NCBI GenBank assembly: GCA_028287105.1
Contig: JAQBQH010000177.1
Location: 1-35,543, forward strand
Source: Myxococcales bacterium
GTDB taxonomy: Bacteria; Myxococcota_A; Polyangia; Palsa-1104
Reading direction: 5' to 3'
DNA length: 35,543 bases
The translations under genes were made by a program, and so were the position numbers. This document shows positions 32,570-35,543 of the stretch, one piece after another. How positions within the stretch are numbered: the first letter of the stretch is position 1; each line of letters begins with the position of its first letter. The notes beneath the pieces are model-generated. The model was not told the origin of the DNA. It saw only the letters and a list, made by a program, of their open reading frames with translations, and made no database searches.

Positions 32570-34426
32570 GTGAGTAGCTCTGGTCGTCGCGCCTGTGTGG
32601 CCGTCCTCGCCCTTTGGGGGGCGGCCTGTGCCGACACGCGCGGCACGGGCAGCGAGCCAGCGCCGCCGCAGTCGATCGACGAGCTGCGCGCGCGCCTGCA
32701 GGCGCTCCTGGACGAGGCGAAGCTGCCGGGCGTCGGGTTCGCGGTCGTCGAGCCGGGCGGCGGCGTCTACTCGGGTGGCGTCGGGTATGCCGATCTGGCC
32801 GCGCGGATCCCGGTCACCTCCGAGACCCGCTTTCGTGTCGGTTCGATCACCAAGAGCCTCGTGGCGCTGGGGCTGCTCGTGCTGTGCGACCAACGCAGGC
32901 TGTCGCTCGACACCACGCTCGCCGACATCGCGCCCGAAATCGTGGTGCCCAATCGCTGGGCGGCGACGCATCCGGTTCGCATCGCGCACCTCCTCGAGCA
33001 CACGGCCGGGTTCGACGACATGGGCACGTCGGACTCGGTCGCGCCGCCGGGGCCGGAGCTGCCGCTGCGCGCGGTGCTCGCCGTTCGGCCGGCGTCGCTG
33101 GTGCCGCGCTGGGCGCCCGGCACGCGCATGTCCTATTCCAACCCCGGCTACAGCGTTGCCGCCTATCTCGTCGAGAAGCTCAGCGGCCGCGCCTACGAGG
33201 ACTATCTGGCCGAGACGCTGCTCCTACCGATGGGCATGGCGCACGCGACGCTGCGTGTGACGCCGGCGGTCGAGGCGACGCTCGCGCGCGGCTACGACGA
33301 CGCCCGCCACGCGGTGCCGCCGGTGGCGCTCCTGCACCGGGCGGCCGGCAGTCTCGTCGCTGCGCCGTCCGATCTGGCGCAGCTGGTGCGCTTCTTCGTG
33401 CAACGCGGCCAGGCCGGCCGGGCGCAGCTCGTTTCCGAGGCGAGCGTGCAGCGCGCCGAGCGCAGCGAGACCCTGCGCGTGGACGGACAGGCGGGCCTCG
33501 CCACCCAGTACGGCCTCGGCAACTATGGCAGCAACGTCGTCGGGCGCGTGTTTCGCGGTCACGACGGCGGCATCGACGGTTTCGCGGCCGAGTACGGCTA
33601 CGATCCCGAGGCGCACGCCGGCTGGGCCGTCCTGTTCAACGCGCGGCCGCGCGCGGACGACTACGACCGCATCGTGCGGCTGGTCGCCGGCTTTGCCACC
33701 CGCACCGTGGCGCGCCCGCCCGCGCGGCAGATCGAGCTCCCGCGCGCGTCGCTGGCCGCCTTCACCGGGTACTATCGACTGGCCAGCCCACGCAGCGAGC
33801 GGATGCGCTTTGCCGACACGCTCTTCGCCGGCCGCGTCGTCGGGTTCGACGGGGGCGTCTTGTACGAGCGCCGCCTCGTCGGCGGGCGTACGCCGCTCGT
33901 GCCGGTGGCGACGACGCTGTTCCGCGAGCCGGACGAGGCGGGCGCGAGCGTGCTCTTCACGCACGACGAGCGCGGTGCGCCGATCATGATTGCCGGCACC
34001 GCTTGCTTCGAGCGGGCGTCGCCGTGGCCGCTCTTGCTCGGACACCTGCCGCTGGCCATGGCGCTGCTGCTTCTGGCCGGCTCTCTCGTCATGATGGTCG
34101 TGCGACGGTCGCACCGGTCGTGGGCGCGGCTCGGCGTGCCGACGGCGGCGACGGTACTCTTGGCCGCTCCGCTCTTCTGCCTGGTCACGCGCCCGACGAT
34201 GGTCGACCTGGGCACCCGGACGGCGACGAGCATCACGCTCTTTGTCCTCTCGGTCGTGTATCCGCTTTTGGCCGCTACCGCGATGGCGATGACCGTGCGC
34301 TCGTATCGCGAACCGGCGGCGCGGCCGGTGCGCCGGCACGCCCTCCTCGTGAGCCTCGCGCACGTCGCGGTGTGCGCCTATCTGTTGGCGTGGGGGCTGC
34401 TCGGGTTTCGCTCGTGGAGCGGATGA
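32570..34426 (+). CDS. membrane-anchored serine hydrolase (class C beta-lactamase/DD-peptidase family)
   Basis: The 618-residue protein starts at a GTG with a short signal peptide and lipobox (LWGAAC, Cys20). The beta-lactamase-fold domain (about 35-400) has Ser92-Ile-Thr-Lys95 (SxxK), Tyr189-Ser-Asn191 (YxN) and a GHDGGIDG motif (330-337) in the KTG position. The catalytic set is therefore complete. A DUF3471-like stretch follows, and then about four membrane helices from about residue 480 (PLLLGHLPLAMALLLLAGSL and others) form the C-terminus. Relatives include D-aminopeptidases and esterases. It lies 19 nt after the DUF5916 gene as the last gene of the operon. It could cleave or hydrolyse the exported peptide, or act on the envelope. 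Its stop is 1 nt from the convergent NRPS fragment. Confidence 0.85.
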   Translation: MSSSGRRACVAVLALWGAACADTRGTGSEPAPPQSIDELRARLQALLDEAKLPGVGFAVVEPGGGVYSGGVGYADLAARIPVTSETRFRVGSITKSLVALGLLVLCDQRRLSLDTTLADIAPEIVVPNRWAATHPVRIAHLLEHTAGFDDMGTSDSVAPPGPELPLRAVLAVRPASLVPRWAPGTRMSYSNPGYSVAAYLVEKLSGRAYEDYLAETLLLPMGMAHATLRVTPAVEATLARGYDDARHAVPPVALLHRAAGSLVAAPSDLAQLVRFFVQRGQAGRAQLVSEASVQRAERSETLRVDGQAGLATQYGLGNYGSNVVGRVFRGHDGGIDGFAAEYGYDPEAHAGWAVLFNARPRADDYDRIVRLVAGFATRTVARPPARQIELPRASLAAFTGYYRLASPRSERMRFADTLFAGRVVGFDGGVLYERRLVGGRTPLVPVATTLFREPDEAGASVLFTHDERGAPIMIAGTACFERASPWPLLLGHLPLAMALLLLAGSLVMMVVRRSHRSWARLGVPTAATVLLAAPLFCLVTRPTMVDLGTRTATSITLFVLSVVYPLLAATAMAMTVRSYREPAARPVRRHALLVSLAHVAVCAYLLAWGLLGFRSWSG

Positions 34427-34427
34427 G

Positions 34428-35543
34428 CTAGGCGGCGCCCTCGAGCATCTCCTCGGCGAGCGGCAGCGACGCGACCGGCACGAAGATCCGCGGCAGCATG
34501 TAGCCCGGCAGTCGCTCGGCGAGGAAGGAGCGCAGCGCCTCGCCGTCGAGCGGGTCGTCGTCCTCGTTGGCCACGACGTACGCGCACAGGGAGGGCTCGC
34601 CGTCGCGGCACACGGTCACCGCCACGTCGTCCACCGACGGATGCGACAGGAGCGCCGCCTCGACTTCGCCCAGCTCGACGCGGTGGCCGGCCAGCTTCAC
34701 CTGCTGATCGTCGCGACCGAGGAGCTCCAGCGCGCCGTCGGGCAAGAGGCGCGCGCGGTCACCGGTGCGATACAGCCGCGCGCCCGGTCGCGCGGCGAAC
34801 CGATCGGGCACGAAGCGCTCGGCGGTGAGCCCTGGGCGATCGAGATAGCCGCGCGCGACCCCGAGGCCGCCGAGATGCAGCTCGCCGACCTGCCCCGCCA
34901 GGGCCGGGTCACCGGCAGCATCGAGCACCAGCGCGGTCACTCCGTCGAGCGGCCGGCCGATCAAAACGCGTGCCGCGTCGGGCGAGAGCGTTGCGCCGTC
35001 GTCGACGGTCGAGGTGACCGTGGCCTCGATGACACCGTAGGCGTGCAGCCATGCCGGCGCGCTCGGATACGCGCGTCGCCAGTCGCGCAGCGACGCGGGT
35101 GAGACCTCGTCGCCACCGACGACCACCAGCCGCAGTGACGGCGGCAGCGGCGACGGCGATTCGGACAGGCTCGCCACCCAGTCGTGCCACAGCGGCGCCG
35201 GCAGGTTGACGACGCTGATCTGGTTGCGATCGACGAAGGCCGAGAGGTCGGCCGCCGACGCCGGATCCGATTTCGTCCACGGCACGATCGCGCCGCCGGC
35301 CGCCAACGTCGGGAAGATCTCCTCCGCCGCGACGTCGAAGCCGAGCGACGAGAGCTGCAGCACGCGATCGCCCGCGTCGAGCTGGTAGCGTCGGGCGGCG
35401 CTATCGACGAGGTGCGCCAGCGCCCGATGCGGCACCACGACCCCCTTGGGCGCCCCGGTCGAGCCGGACGTGTACAGCACGTACGCGGCCTGCTCACCGC
35501 GCAGCTCGACGTCGGGCGCAAACCGCGGCTGTGACGCGAGGGC
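34428..35543 (-). CDS. NRPS adenylation domain, 5' outside the window and C-terminus abnormally short
   Basis: The frame is open to the window edge, so the N-terminal part lies beyond it. Visible adenylation-domain cores are A3 YTSGSTGAPKG, A4-like LGFDVAAEEIFPTL, A5-like HAYGVIEATVTS (PTE replaced by VIE, Glu kept), A7 YRTGDRARL and A8 GRDDQQVKLAGHRVELGEVE. The C-terminal subdomain ends LPLAEEMLEGAA-stop, exactly where A10 (LPLTxNGKxD) with its catalytic Lys should follow. No carrier-protein domain follows. The gene is convergent with and 1 nt from the serine hydrolase. It could be a truncated remnant, or a subunit that activates its substrate without the usual Lys, which would be unusual. 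A link to the peptide locus is not established. Confidence 0.82.
   Translation of the reverse strand, partial: ALASQPRFAPDVELRGEQAAYVLYTSGSTGAPKGVVVPHRALAHLVDSAARRYQLDAGDRVLQLSSLGFDVAAEEIFPTLAAGGAIVPWTKSDPASAADLSAFVDRNQISVVNLPAPLWHDWVASLSESPSPLPPSLRLVVVGGDEVSPASLRDWRRAYPSAPAWLHAYGVIEATVTSTVDDGATLSPDAARVLIGRPLDGVTALVLDAAGDPALAGQVGELHLGGLGVARGYLDRPGLTAERFVPDRFAARPGARLYRTGDRARLLPDGALELLGRDDQQVKLAGHRVELGEVEAALLSHPSVDDVAVTVCRDGEPSLCAYVVANEDDDPLDGEALRSFLAERLPGYMLPRIFVPVASLPLAEEMLEGAA

Noticed and set aside
30457-32646. Long minus-strand open frame (729 codons) opposite the DUF5916 gene
   Set aside because: It mirrors the codons of the real plus-strand gene and has no recognisable domain or start signal.

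Overview
The window is high-GC DNA (by eye around two thirds G+C, with codon third positions almost all G or C). It carries genes typical of a myxobacterium-like bacterium (Myxococcota, formerly Deltaproteobacteria): lipoproteins with Asp-Leu-Ala linker repeats, MopE-type Cys/Asp metal-binding motifs fused to a formylglycine-generating-enzyme-like domain, an Asp-box/BNR propeller lipoprotein next to a TPR protein with a C-terminal membrane anchor, and a DUF5916 outer-membrane protein. The taxonomic call is an inference from gene style, not from a marker gene. I saw no tRNA, rRNA, CRISPR array or insertion sequence.

Positions 1-17564 look like ordinary, mostly unrelated genes. In order they are: the C-terminal end of a large TPR regulator, an alpha/beta hydrolase, a double NTF2-like protein, a two-gene RND efflux operon (lipoprotein adaptor and pump, no outer-membrane channel), a DUF5996 protein, a MarR-pirin operon with a clear tandem operator, a VOC protein, an F420/PPOX-type protein, three secreted or lipid-anchored proteins, a secreted metallophosphoesterase and a PilZ protein.

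Positions 17575-34426 hold the most interesting part: a divergent locus that looks like an undescribed RiPP (ribosomally made, post-translationally modified peptide) system rich in 2-oxoglutarate oxygenases. A 51-residue peptide gene (26777-26932, minus strand) has an acidic front half and a short Arg/His/Pro-containing tail. It has a strong ribosome binding site and is followed 9 nt later by a rho-independent terminator. Behind the terminator runs a chain of five overlapping genes: two JmjC/cupin-type oxygenases, an arginase-family enzyme with an extra N-terminal domain, a two-domain 2OG oxygenase and a prolyl-hydroxylase-like 2OG oxygenase. The last of these also overlaps an ABC exporter, and a glutamine-dependent asparagine synthetase lies further down. 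Diverging from the same 447-nt intergenic region is a plus-strand operon: an Eis-like GNAT acyltransferase, a third JmjC-type oxygenase, a DUF5916 outer-membrane protein and a membrane-anchored serine hydrolase.

The working model is inference. The tail of the peptide would be modified by conversion of Arg to ornithine (arginase), hydroxylation at Arg, His, Pro or other positions (five oxygenases) and perhaps N-acylation of the new ornithine amine (GNAT), then exported by the ABC transporter. Peptide arginases and ornithine-acylating GNATs are known from other RiPP families (landornamide and selidamide type), but I know of no family with this combination and three JmjC paralogues. The window ends in a partial NRPS adenylation domain that stops abruptly before its A10 catalytic lysine motif.
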